Numbered from the stretch's first letter, positions 5,199-12,382 are shown. The stretch: 12,382 nucleotides of DNA from Methanoregulaceae archaeon (GCA_025453715.1 JALOPT010000031.1:1-12382); one strand, 5' to 3'. Numbers and translations: made by a program. Notes: generated by a model from the sequence alone, not told the origin.

Positions 5199-6821
5199 TT
5201 ATAATAACCGGAGTTTCTGGCCAAAAACAGGAAGAAAATCCTTTTTACGTGACATTACACCATCAAGCCTGACGGGCTGTACCATGTACTCAAGACCGAG
5301 GAGGGTGTTTTTATCCCCTGCAGCCAGGAGATAACTGGTATTTCCCATCACGTTGGTGAAAAGGACGAGGTACAGGTGAACACCAAATTCTTTCCTGAGG
5401 ATTTCCAGTTCATTCCTTACCTCGTCAGCCCGGGAAAGTGCATAATCATCTGACGCGGTCATCACCTGCGCAATAATTACGTCCCGGCCAAAAAGAGAAT
5501 AATGTTTAATATCTGCCGTAAGGATGTCACGGGGCGCTGTATGAACAAGGTCCATACCCTGCTTTATGAGTGTAGTCCCAAATTCAGCAGGATCGAGCCC
5601 GGTTATGCCAGCAAGGAAAGAAACTGCCTTTTTGTCTTTTCCTGTGGTCGTCGACATCCGGAGCCCGAGTGTATCGGACAGTATTCCCGCAAGCAGCATC
5701 CCTGCTGCAGGGACGGACGGTGCCAGGCCTTCATCCATGAATTTCTGGGTGATAATTGTCGATGTCGAACCGACGGGTTCATTCAGGAAGGAAACAGGTT
5801 TTAATGTGGTAATTGCTCCAAGACGGTGATGGTCTATGATCTCAAGTATCTCGGCAGACTCAATCCCGTCAACCGACTGGGTAAACTCGTTATGGTCTAG
5901 GAGGATTACCGACTTGTGGATCTCCTCGAGGAAGGTATTTCTCGAAATCATCCCGAGCAGCAGGCCATCCCCGTCAACAACGCATGCAGTCCGGTAACGG
6001 GAGTTGGACACCATCTGTTTTGCGTATGCAAGAGGGTCTTCAGGCCGTACCATAGGAATATCGGTCGCCATCACCTGGCCAGCCGCCCGTGAAAGGTGGA
6101 TCATCCTTCCAACACTGAAAGCATCAAGCGGTGTTGCAAGAATAGAAACATTCCTGGCCTGTGCCGCGGTGAGGACACGTTCCCCGACAGGAGCGCCTTC
6201 CGCAACAATCAGGGCCGCTATCCCTGCAGAAATCAGGGCCAGCTGGGAGGGTTCGTTATCTCCCGTAATCGCTACATCGCGGACAGTCAGGGAAGACAGG
6301 GCATTATGGAGGGCATCAATGACGATGACCACCCTGCCATTCAACTCCTCGCAACAGGAAACGAGTACCTCGGCTTCGAGAATACGGGCAAGTGTCGCCT
6401 GGGATATTGGCCCGATAATAAGTTGCTCCCGCCGTTCAGGGGTGACATATGCCTTGGCAAGCCCATATTCGCTGACGAGACCTATTACCCTGCCTTTATT
6501 GTTAACAACCGGGATATTCCTGATATCATGTTCGTCCATCATCAGCGCCACGTCGATAGCAGGCATCTCCTCCGGGGCACGGTGAGGGTAGAGGAAGGGG
6601 ATATCTGCTACCGATGGTTCAACCGACTCAATCAACTCAGGTGGCTGTAGCTGGAATTTAGACAGGACGTACCGGGTCTCATGGTTCAGTTCCCCGCACC
6701 GTGCAGGGATATATCGACCCGGCTCCTTCCTGTTGAGTAGCTCTGCATACCCAATGACGCTTGCAATACTATCAGTGTCGGGGTGGCAATGACCTACTAC
6801 ATATACATTCTGGCTGCTCAT
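5199..6821 (-). CDS. CBS/DRTGG-regulated family II inorganic pyrophosphatase
   Basis: A 540-residue soluble manganese-dependent pyrophosphatase that hydrolyses pyrophosphate to phosphate, pulling biosynthetic reactions forward. The DHH catalytic half is split by a regulatory insert. The N-terminal metal motif GHCHPDTDS is at 10-18 (His11, Asp15, Asp17). The insert has a CBS motif (about 88-127), a DRTGG-like domain (about 140-250) and a second CBS motif (about 255-300). The DHH core then resumes with LLDHNE (308-312), IIDHHRLG (328-335), GSTSTII (351-357) and LSDTLGL (381-387). The DHHA2 domain (about 420-539) includes SRKKDFLP (524-531). In this subfamily CBS domains bind adenine nucleotides and tune activity. 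GAGGT (plus-strand 6831-6835) is a good Shine-Dalgarno for ATG 6821. All catalytic residues look intact, so it should be active. Confidence 0.95.
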   Translation of the reverse strand: MSSQNVYVVGHCHPDTDSIASVIGYAELLNRKEPGRYIPARCGELNHETRYVLSKFQLQPPELIESVEPSVADIPFLYPHRAPEEMPAIDVALMMDEHDIRNIPVVNNKGRVIGLVSEYGLAKAYVTPERREQLIIGPISQATLARILEAEVLVSCCEELNGRVVIVIDALHNALSSLTVRDVAITGDNEPSQLALISAGIAALIVAEGAPVGERVLTAAQARNVSILATPLDAFSVGRMIHLSRAAGQVMATDIPMVRPEDPLAYAKQMVSNSRYRTACVVDGDGLLLGMISRNTFLEEIHKSVILLDHNEFTQSVDGIESAEILEIIDHHRLGAITTLKPVSFLNEPVGSTSTIITQKFMDEGLAPSVPAAGMLLAGILSDTLGLRMSTTTGKDKKAVSFLAGITGLDPAEFGTTLIKQGMDLVHTAPRDILTADIKHYSLFGRDVIIAQVMTASDDYALSRADEVRNELEILRKEFGVHLYLVLFTNVMGNTSYLLAAGDKNTLLGLEYMVQPVRLDGVMSRKKDFLPVFGQKLRLL

Positions 6822-7043
6822 GTTAATGAAACCTCAAATTTACCGGTCACTTACCGGGCCGGGCTGCCCGCGAAGACTTTCGTACCATATCAGCTCCTGA
6901 CCCTATAATGATCTCGAAAGAAATAACGGCAAAGATTTCATCCTGAAACAGGGGGATCGCCTGACACGTCGGGAACAGGTCTTGAAAACGAAAAATAGGG
7001 ACCAAGGAAAAGGTCATAGAGCTGGAATATTCCTCCATGGCCT
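6822..7043. other. intergenic; doubtful 63-codon minus-strand frame
   Basis: A minus-strand frame (7038 to 6847) begins five bases after the dockerin-like gene's stop and ends before the pyrophosphatase Shine-Dalgarno. Its product (MEEYSSSMTFSLVPIFRF...) shows no motif I know, has only a weak AAAGG two bases before its ATG, and has patchy hydrophobicity. I treat the gap as non-coding or decayed and do not call a gene. Confidence 0.25.
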
Positions 7044-8882
7044 TTAAAGGTTAAATAAGTCATCAACAGATGAGATATCCTGCGTTATCGGGATAACCGT
7101 TGTTGGTACGGTTGTTGGGATAACAGTGGTCGGTATCGTGGTCGGAATAACCGTTGGTTGCATTTGAGGGATCTTCCGGAATAATTCAATGACATCCACA
7201 AAATTTACTACGCCATCGTTATTGTAATCAAATGCGTCCACCGGTTCATTTTCACCGATCCAAACCAGGTTGTCAAAGCAAACAATAACATCATAGAACC
7301 CCGCAAACCCATCGCCATTGACATCCTCAAATGCCCCGTCTCCATCAGGATCCGTAGGCATCGTTAAATACCCGGGCAGGGGGAGTAACGTTTTCACCGG
7401 GATGGGTACAATCCAGACCTCGCATCCGTCTTCCGGGTTCGCTGTACCGACGTAAAACCCTTCAGGTGAGGCCAGCATCGTTCTGAACCCATAATTATTT
7501 GGATTCCCCAGCCCATTCAGGTCGACCGGTACCCAGTTGGTACCGTCACTGCTCTTCCACATATCAGCACCCCCAAGATACCTGGCAGTGGTGGCAAGAT
7601 CCTGGTTTGATATGTATGGGGTGATATCAGTGGGAACATCGCCAATATATTGCCCGAGACTGCCGATATCAAATGTGCCGAGATACAGGGTACCATGGTA
7701 TTCCTCCATTGACCATGCGTACAGGTTGAACGGGTTTCCAAATCCGGATGGCAACCGGCTTAACGGGGGATCGCGGGGGACCGTCGGGAGGGTGGGCTGG
7801 TAATTTCCTGCAATCAGTCCCCACTGGTCCCCGGTATTGACTCGTACCAGGTCGAACCCTTTTGTCCCGTTCGTCCCTGTTGCAAAGGGCAGGTTCATCG
7901 ACCCTACATACAGGTCACCGTTATATGTTTCCATCGTCGCAGCGAGGACATTCCACGCATCTCCTGCCCCACCCGGGACCACTTTGACCCAGTCACCTGG
8001 ACCTGTCGGCGAAGCGGTTTTACTCCTCCATACTTCGAAACCATTCGTTTCTGAAGGCCCACTCGGATTCCCTGTCCCTGCATACAGGTGACCATTATAA
8101 CTCTTGAGTGAAGCAACCTGGAAATTGGCCACCTTCTGCCATGTATCTGTATCCTGTGAAGGATTACCGGACGCATAGATCCCATCGGCGGTCCCCATGT
8201 AGAGCCTGTCTGCATGGGAAATCATCGCCCGGGTATCTTTTGAGGGGATGCTGTGTGTATTGACCGGTACCCAGGTAATCCCATCTGTCGACTTGATGAT
8301 GATAACCGGTCCAAAACCGAACCCTACTCCGGCATAGAGCGCTTCTGTCCCCCCGGAATCGTTGAACGTCGTCATGATTCGATAGCCGACTCCTTCAGGG
8401 TAGGTATAACCATTCGACGGGTTGATGAAGGTAGATGCCTGGTGGACCCTTTCCCACTGGCCATCATGGTACCGCCAGATCTCTGCTCTCATGTCGTTTG
8501 ACCAGGTCATCACATCGGCCGTTGACGGTGGTGACTGGTTTTGGAAAACGAATGGTGGGGGTGGCACACCGCCGGGATGTGTCAGGAAGGGGAATGTCAT
8601 ATTATCATGGAATGTACCTTTAGACTTCATCCCGAGTGCAACGAAATAGGGTATGTTACGGCCTGTACCAACGTAAATATCCCCTTTAAATTCCGAAATT
8701 GACCAAGCATAATTATTCTGCGGGTCCCCAAAGCCATTCTCACTGATTTTTTCAAACGATGCTGCAGACATAATTCCCTGCGTGAGGCTGCCGTTATATT
8801 CCGGCACTGCAGATACCAGACAAACATGGGAAACAGCGATAATCAGTAGTACCGCAATTAAAATTTTACTATATCCTGCCAT
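7044..8882 (-). CDS. secreted propeller-like protein with C-terminal dockerin-like EF-hand pair
   Basis: Predicted 612-residue exported protein. A signal peptide (MAGYSKILIAVLLIIAVSHV, to about 25) is followed by blade-like repeats sharing a GFGNPxNxYAWSM...G-LYVGT pattern. These include SENGFGDPQNNYAWSISEF near residue 48, GDAWNVLAATMETYNGDLYVGS mid-protein, then SGFGNPFNLYAWSMEEY and GLGNPNNYGFRTML. They suggest a beta-propeller or sugar-binding-like scaffold. Residues 511-568 form two calcium-loop helices: DPDGDGAFEDVNGDG...YDV and FDYNNDGVVNFVDVIELF, typical of archaeal dockerin-like modules. A Thr/Pro/Val-rich tail (577-601) and a short acidic end follow, with no membrane helix or PGF-type anchor. 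The start at ATG 8882 is chosen over an in-frame start 14 codons upstream because GGGTGAG lies just before it and it begins the signal peptide. No enzyme motif is seen. Confidence 0.85.
   Translation of the reverse strand: MAGYSKILIAVLLIIAVSHVCLVSAVPEYNGSLTQGIMSAASFEKISENGFGDPQNNYAWSISEFKGDIYVGTGRNIPYFVALGMKSKGTFHDNMTFPFLTHPGGVPPPPFVFQNQSPPSTADVMTWSNDMRAEIWRYHDGQWERVHQASTFINPSNGYTYPEGVGYRIMTTFNDSGGTEALYAGVGFGFGPVIIIKSTDGITWVPVNTHSIPSKDTRAMISHADRLYMGTADGIYASGNPSQDTDTWQKVANFQVASLKSYNGHLYAGTGNPSGPSETNGFEVWRSKTASPTGPGDWVKVVPGGAGDAWNVLAATMETYNGDLYVGSMNLPFATGTNGTKGFDLVRVNTGDQWGLIAGNYQPTLPTVPRDPPLSRLPSGFGNPFNLYAWSMEEYHGTLYLGTFDIGSLGQYIGDVPTDITPYISNQDLATTARYLGGADMWKSSDGTNWVPVDLNGLGNPNNYGFRTMLASPEGFYVGTANPEDGCEVWIVPIPVKTLLPLPGYLTMPTDPDGDGAFEDVNGDGFAGFYDVIVCFDNLVWIGENEPVDAFDYNNDGVVNFVDVIELFRKIPQMQPTVIPTTIPTTVIPTTVPTTVIPITQDISSVDDLFNL
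7088..7158 (-). repeat. degenerate short tandem repeat coding Thr/Pro/Val tail
   Basis: Imperfect repeats of about 12-24 bases encode alternating TVIPTT / TVPTT units at the end of the dockerin-like protein. Such extended, probably glycosylated linkers are prone to length change. Confidence 0.6.
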
Positions 8883-8886
8883 TTTT

Positions 8887-8893
8887 CTCACCC
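8887..8893 (-). promoter_or_regulatory. ribosome binding site fixing the start at 8882
   Basis: The minus strand reads GGGTGAG four bases before ATG 8882, a good match to the archaeal anti-Shine-Dalgarno. It decides between this ATG and the upstream in-frame candidate. Confidence 0.7.
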
Positions 8894-8924
8894 TTACCAG
8901 TAATACTCTGGTACTCGTCGACAA

Positions 8925-9282
8925 GTAATAAATGATTTGACCATTTTATATAAATAATTATAAATAATATTCAAACGTTGTAAAAATTGGGAATTATGGG
9001 TAATTGTAACTTATTTTGAATAATAGCGCTTTCCGGGAGACTCCCTGACAACAGGTTTTACTGTTACAAGGCAATACCAACGTTCAGTCGCAGAGTAAGT
9101 TGATTCCCCTGGTCAATGAATTAACCGACAACGTGGAACTGGAGACGCGGACGAGTGATCAACAGACCAGGAAGTATGGAATGGCGCTAAAGATGGGCCT
9201 TATAAACTATAACGGTGCGGAGCCCCCTGCTGGCGCAAACGATCCCTTTATTGACTGTTTCTCCAGAAATGTACTGGTTACA
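8925..9282. promoter_or_regulatory. divergent promoter region
   Basis: A 358-base gap between divergent genes. The AT-rich block 8940-8975 contains TTTATATAA (8945-8953), well placed as the TATA box of the leftward dockerin-like gene, with initiation near 8924. For the rightward gene, TTATAAAC at 9200-9207 is the best TATA candidate, predicting initiation near 9230 and a leader of about 50 nt. The frame of the rightward gene stays open upstream to 9100, but that extension precedes a lipoprotein signal peptide and is unlikely to be translated. A small dyad GGGAG-A-CTCCC lies near 9034-9046. Confidence 0.45.
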
Positions 9283-10434
9283 ATGCAGATCAAAAGAATA
9301 CCATACCGGAGATTGCCGGTAATTGCAGCCTTCATAGTTTTTATGTGTGCCGGGTGCACAACCGGCGCTTTTGCATCATTTATTACCATTAAGGGGCCTG
9401 TTTCCAGCCAGATTTCGGATTTTTCACTGAGAAACACTGAATGGCACCTGGTCTCGTATGATAATGAAAATTCCATAACCCCGGTAGAAGCCGGTTCGGC
9501 AATCACCCTGAAGTTTAATAAAGATGACACTATCAGCGGATCAGGAGGGATTAACCTCTATTTCGGGTCTTATAAACAAACAGGCAGCAGGGTCACATTT
9601 GGTACCATCGGCAGCACTGAGATGGCAGGACCTGAACCTCTGATGGACCAGGAGAGCTCCTATTTCCGCCTCCTTGATTCTGTCAGGTCATTCCATTTTG
9701 CAGATAGCACACTCGAGTTATCCGATGTAACAGGTCGAGTCCTGTTGACATTCAACGCTGATAATTCTGGAAACACGGACAATTCTGCAGGTAAGAATCC
9801 GGTTAACGTATTACCCGGGACCGAATGGCAGCTCTCGTCATATTCGTACGATAATGCAGTAGTATCGGTCCCTGATATCAGCACAATCACCCTGAAATTT
9901 GATGGTGCAGGCAACCTTAGTGGATTCGGAGGTGTGAACAGCTATTTCGGGAGTTACAACCTGGAGGCCGGTACATTTTCCATCGGACTTCTCGGATCAA
10001 CAAAGATGGCGGGGCCGGGACCCCTGATGGCGCTCGAAACGGTATATTTCAACCTGCTCGGTTCAGCAACAGGTGCCCGTGTTAACGGTAATATACTCAG
10101 CATGACCGATAACAGCGGCAACATCATATTAACATTTCAACAAAAAAATACGGTTTCACAAGGCCGGTATACGGCATTATTAGCCCCAGGAGCATCAAAT
10201 TCTGTGTCTGAACCCATTTCAGGGGGACTGACCGCAAAGGCAATTAAAGACCGTCTTCATAAAACTTATAACCGGAGCGGTTCAACTGCAGGATCTCAAA
10301 CGAAACTGTTATACCCTGGAAATGGCATCGTAACGATCCCATCAACGGGAAATAAAAATACACCATCGACAATGCCACGTCTTAACGACTCGATCATTCC
10401 ACCCGTGACCTACCCTGGCGGACCTCTGTATTAG
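9283..10434 (+). CDS. lipoprotein with two tandem META-like domains
   Basis: Predicted 383-residue surface lipoprotein. Start ATG 9283 (MQIKRIPYRRLPVIAAF) gives a basic n-region, a hydrophobic core and the lipobox-like CAGC with Cys25. Two META-like domains follow: residues about 49-158 (NTEWHLVSYDNEN ... TGRVLLTF) and about 178-286 (GTEWQLSSYSYDN ... SGNIILTF). They align closely, sharing ITLKF, NxYFGSY, IGSTxMAGPxPLM and YFxLL, so they look like an internal duplication. The usual GCN core reads GGIN (residues 88-91) and GGVN (216-219), so the family cysteine is glycine in both. A Ser/Thr/Pro-rich basic tail (about 290-383) with no domain ends the protein. Longer starts back to 9100 are possible but would bury the lipobox. 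Function unknown. Confidence 0.85.
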   Translation: MQIKRIPYRRLPVIAAFIVFMCAGCTTGAFASFITIKGPVSSQISDFSLRNTEWHLVSYDNENSITPVEAGSAITLKFNKDDTISGSGGINLYFGSYKQTGSRVTFGTIGSTEMAGPEPLMDQESSYFRLLDSVRSFHFADSTLELSDVTGRVLLTFNADNSGNTDNSAGKNPVNVLPGTEWQLSSYSYDNAVVSVPDISTITLKFDGAGNLSGFGGVNSYFGSYNLEAGTFSIGLLGSTKMAGPGPLMALETVYFNLLGSATGARVNGNILSMTDNSGNIILTFQQKNTVSQGRYTALLAPGASNSVSEPISGGLTAKAIKDRLHKTYNRSGSTAGSQTKLLYPGNGIVTIPSTGNKNTPSTMPRLNDSIIPPVTYPGGPLY

Positions 10435-10439
10435 AACTA

Positions 10440-10461
10440 TTTTTTTCTGTCATAGAAAAAA
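10440..10461 (+). terminator. hairpin/oligo-T terminator of the tandem META gene
   Basis: TTTTTTCT (10441-10448) pairs with AGAAAAAA (10454-10461) around a GTCAT loop, directly after the TAG stop, and the T7 run itself suits archaeal termination. A near copy of the T7-CTG element (ATTTTTTTCTG) recurs at 10506-10516. Confidence 0.55.
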
Positions 10462-10529
10462 GGCCAAAAAATTCTTTTAGGTGATTAATCAACAAACGCC
10501 ACACAATTTTTTTCTGACTCATAACCAAT

Positions 10530-10848
10530 TCAAAAAATGTAGTTAGAATTGGAAAATAAGACACTCTTGGGGGCATTGCCCCCGCCTCTGCGGCAGTCCC
10601 CAACTGGGATAGTTCCTGGACCGTTGAATGTCTCAAAATGACAGGAATTACCTAAACCGGATACAATTCTCTCCTGATTTAGCGAGCAAAAATGTATTGT
10701 AGTGGTTCCAACTGATGAATCGCCTTCTTTTATTTTCATCACGAAGATCCCGAAAACTGCCACTTCCCTTGCGTAGCTACCTGTATCCTTTAAAATTGGA
10801 AAGCCCGGGGGAACGTTCGTACAACATCCGGAGCTGCACCTGAAAACT
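10530..10848 (-). pseudogene. start-less open frame, possibly a beheaded lipoprotein
   Basis: One minus-strand frame is open from just after the ABC ATPase stop down to 10530, over 100 codons. Its first part reads CSSGCCTNVPPGFPILKDTG, with a lipobox-like SSGC but no hydrophobic signal peptide or ATG before it. It continues with REVAVFGIFVMKIKEGDSS and a Cys/Gly-rich end. The only starts are an internal GTG at 10763 and the ATG that follows it. Upstream the DNA codes for the ATPase in another frame, so a normal N-terminus cannot exist here. It could be a truncated gene remnant or chance. No family is recognised, and GC-rich hairpins fall inside it. Confidence 0.3.
10569..10609. other. cluster of GC-rich hairpins
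   Basis: Within an AT-rich gap, three small stems crowd together: GGGGGC-ATT-GCCCCC (10569-10583), CCGC-CTCT-GCGG (10582-10593) and CAGT-CCCCA-ACTG (10594-10606). An alternative for the last is TCCC/GGGA (10597-10609). This could be part of a structured transcript or terminator, or merely Gly/Pro codons of a decayed gene. I do not recognise a known RNA family. Confidence 0.3.
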
Positions 10849-10855
10849 TCAGGTG
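10837..10855 (-). terminator. hairpin over the stop codon of the ABC ATPase gene
   Basis: CACCTGAA (10837-10844) and TTCAGGTG (10848-10855) form a perfect 8-bp inverted repeat with a 3-base loop, spanning the TGA stop of the leftward ATPase gene. No strong T run follows, so it may be a 3'-end stabiliser or a weak terminator. Confidence 0.45.
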
Positions 10856-11520
10856 TTTACTACCTTTCCATCTTTTAACTGGATAATCCGGTGGAAATAT
10901 TCTTTATGCCAGTCCTCGTGAGAGACCATAACGATCGTCTGTTTCATATCTTCATTGATCTCCCTGAACAGGTCGAGCACCATTCTCGAGTTTTCTGAGT
11001 CGAGGTTTGCACACGGTTCATCGGCGAAGAGAATATCGGGCTTATTCACCATCGCCCGCGCAATTGATACACGCTGCTGCTGACCTCCGGAGAGTTCGCG
11101 GGGGAGGTGATCACGACGGTCACAGAGGCCGATCTTCTGGAGTATCCCGTGACTGTCTTTCCTGATCTGTTCTTCGTTCCGGTCATCCCTCAGCATTGCC
11201 GGAAGGGAGACATTTTCCATTACCGTGAGGTCTGGTACCAGTGCATAGTCCTGGAAAACATACCCAAGCCTGTAGAGTCGGAACATGGTCTTCTCATAAT
11301 CCGTGAGTGCCAGCACGTCAGTCCCGTCTATAACGATGTTCCCTGAAGTAGGGTGGTCAAGGAGGCCGAGCATATGCAGGAGAGTTGTTTTACCACTACC
11401 GCTTGCCCCTACAATACCAAGGAATTCGCCCTTATCAATATAGAGGGTGACACCGTCAAGGGCATTGACCTCGACGCTCCCCATACGATAGATTTTTCGC
11501 AAATCGGTAATCGTGATCAT
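10849..11520 (-). CDS. ABC transporter ATP-binding protein, MacB/LolD type
   Basis: A 223-residue cytoplasmic ATPase that powers the neighbouring permease. All ABC motifs are intact: Walker A GASGSGKTT (38-46), Q-loop Gln90 (YVFQDYALVPDLTV), signature LSGGQQQR (143-150), Walker B ILFADEP (163-169), D-loop ANLDSE (171-176) and switch His201 (MVSHE). The start MITITDLRKIYRMG with EVNALDGV is characteristic of the LolD/MacB/FtsE-like subfamily, which usually drives FtsX-fold permeases in mechanotransmission or lipoprotein/peptide export, not solute import. The gene begins one base after the permease stop, and GAGGG (plus-strand 11527-11531) serves as its Shine-Dalgarno inside the permease end, so the two are translationally coupled. 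Confidence 0.93.
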   Translation of the reverse strand: MITITDLRKIYRMGSVEVNALDGVTLYIDKGEFLGIVGASGSGKTTLLHMLGLLDHPTSGNIVIDGTDVLALTDYEKTMFRLYRLGYVFQDYALVPDLTVMENVSLPAMLRDDRNEEQIRKDSHGILQKIGLCDRRDHLPRELSGGQQQRVSIARAMVNKPDILFADEPCANLDSENSRMVLDLFREINEDMKQTIVMVSHEDWHKEYFHRIIQLKDGKVVNT

Positions 11521-11521
11521 G

Positions 11522-12382
11522 TCAGGCCCTCATAGCAGTCTGGATATCCTCCCGGGATACCTGGTAGGCAGGAACATACCCGGCTACAACTGCTGCGCAG
11601 AACAGTATCACGGAATTAGTCAAAAGGTCCAATGGGGTGATATACAGGTATGCAGACCATTCAGGTGTCACGATGGGGTGTACATACATGTATGCAGCAA
11701 GTGCCAGCGTGAGGATAATCCCGAGAATAATGCCGAGTATTCCAAGAATCATGACCTGGAACCCATAGTTATGCATGATGACTTCCTTGTCGACGCCGAT
11801 TGCCTTGAGTATCCCGATCTGCTTGCGACTGTTGAGGGTCTTGATGGTAATTACAATGAACAGCACAACCGTCGTGATGATGACACTGACTATTAAGGAC
11901 ACCATGTTGATGATAGCAAAACTCTGAAGTACCTTTCCGATGCTTTTACTGAGAAGGTCAGTCATTGTCTGGACTTTCCCTGACACCCCCACACCGTAGG
12001 AGAGGAGTTGGTTCTTGATGAACTGCTCAGAATACCCGGGTTTTGCCCTGACTGTGATGTAATTGGCCTGGTCCAGTGTTTTCCCTTCAACCTGTTCCAT
12101 ATCTGTCCAGGTCACGAAGGCTGCGTTATCAACCGGGCTCCAGCCGGTCAGATAGATTCCCTTTACCCGGTAATCTTTCTTATAACCATTGCCATACTCA
12201 ACCGTTACTGAGTCCCCGACCCGCACACCGCCCAGCGACTCCTGGAATTCATCTTCCTGTCGTATGGCGGTATCGCCAGCTATTGGTTTCCCGATGATGA
12301 TCTCACCTGTATCATCCTCACCGAGATAACTGCCTGCAACCATTTTCGTGTACACCGGGGATACCTCCTTCTCATCCGTAGG
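11522..12382 (-). CDS. FtsX/MacB-type ABC permease (partial, 5' end beyond window)
   Basis: The C-terminal 286 residues of a permease are visible. The frame is open through the right edge (PTDEKEVSPVYTKMVAG...), so the N-terminal helix and part of the extracytoplasmic MacB-like core are missing; an internal GTG at 12355 is not the true start. The core ends with YRVKGIYLTGWSPVDNAAFV and a SGKVQTMTDLL stretch. The three-helix FtsX domain follows: a first helix (SFAIINMVSLIVSVIITTVV), the cytoplasmic motif LNSRKQIGILKAIGVDKEV, then two more helices and the tail AYQVSREDIQTAMRA. It partners with the ATPase one base downstream. The substrate is unknown; the family exports lipoproteins, peptides or drugs, or transmits force across the envelope. 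Confidence 0.92.
   Translation of the reverse strand, partial: PTDEKEVSPVYTKMVAGSYLGEDDTGEIIIGKPIAGDTAIRQEDEFQESLGGVRVGDSVTVEYGNGYKKDYRVKGIYLTGWSPVDNAAFVTWTDMEQVEGKTLDQANYITVRAKPGYSEQFIKNQLLSYGVGVSGKVQTMTDLLSKSIGKVLQSFAIINMVSLIVSVIITTVVLFIVITIKTLNSRKQIGILKAIGVDKEVIMHNYGFQVMILGILGIILGIILTLALAAYMYVHPIVTPEWSAYLYITPLDLLTNSVILFCAAVVAGYVPAYQVSREDIQTAMRA

Noticed and set aside
6004..6650. Long plus-strand frames (193 and 184 codons) within the pyrophosphatase gene
   Set aside because: Shadows of a strongly conserved gene with biased codon use on the other strand; no ribosome sites or motifs.
9100..9282. 61-codon upstream extension of the tandem META protein
   Set aside because: It would place the lipoprotein signal peptide inside the chain; a TATA-like element at 9200-9207 lies within it.
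10394..10636. 80-codon minus-strand frame
   Set aside because: It covers the terminator hairpin and the end of the META gene in antisense, with no recognisable features.
1..12382. Mobile element, integron or defence island
   Set aside because: No transposase, integrase, restriction, toxin-antitoxin or Cas motifs were seen, and no terminal repeats or target duplications were found by eye.

Overview
The window looks like methanogenic archaeal DNA, most likely from the order Methanomicrobiales. This rests on protein character, not on a marker gene. The evidence includes lipoproteins and TPR proteins with Thr/Pro-rich linkers, an extracellular propeller-like protein ending in a dockerin-like EF-hand pair, and a family 4 (Fe-S) uracil-DNA glycosylase. 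There is also a stand-alone receiver protein beside the wreck of a receiver/histidine-kinase gene, short or absent leaders, AT-rich TATA-like boxes and oligo-T terminators. I see no rRNA, tRNA, CRISPR array, insertion sequence, phage gene or recognisable defence system.

Layout, left to right. 1-335: a 5' region that may hold the start of a leftward gene at the edge, followed by a strikingly repeat-rich control region (TGCACC and CTGAAC inverted repeats). 336-926 (+): an acetate/succinate-type YaaH/GPR1 transporter. 1097-1711 (-): family 4 uracil-DNA glycosylase. 1851-2459 (+): membrane-anchored TPR protein. 2609-3269 (-): a CcdA-like membrane protein broken by two single-base frameshifts. 3618-3986 (+): single-domain response regulator. 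4063-4361 (+): the degenerate remains of a receiver plus histidine-kinase gene with its middle missing. 4491-5042 (-): META-domain lipoprotein. 5199-6821 (-): CBS/DRTGG-containing family II inorganic pyrophosphatase. 7044-8882 (-): secreted propeller-like protein with dockerin-like end. 9283-10434 (+): lipoprotein with two tandem META domains. 10530-10848: a long open but start-less frame and GC-rich hairpins. 10849-12382 (-): an ABC ATPase and a MacB/FtsX-type permease, the latter cut by the right edge.

Most genes are transcribed singly, with frequent strand switches. The only clear operon is the ABC pair (permease then ATPase, one base between stop and start). A cell-envelope theme runs through the window: acetate uptake, a TPR protein, two META lipoproteins, a secreted dockerin-like protein, and an ABC system of the kind that handles lipoproteins or exports substrates. 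The pyrophosphatase and glycosylase are housekeeping enzymes.

I did not find a convincing new multi-gene system. The best leads are the switch-like repeat region before the transporter, the collapsed receiver-kinase fossil, the twice-frameshifted CcdA-like gene that also lacks a family cysteine, the Cys-to-His change at a predicted Fe-S ligand of the glycosylase, and the start-less frame after the ABC operon.
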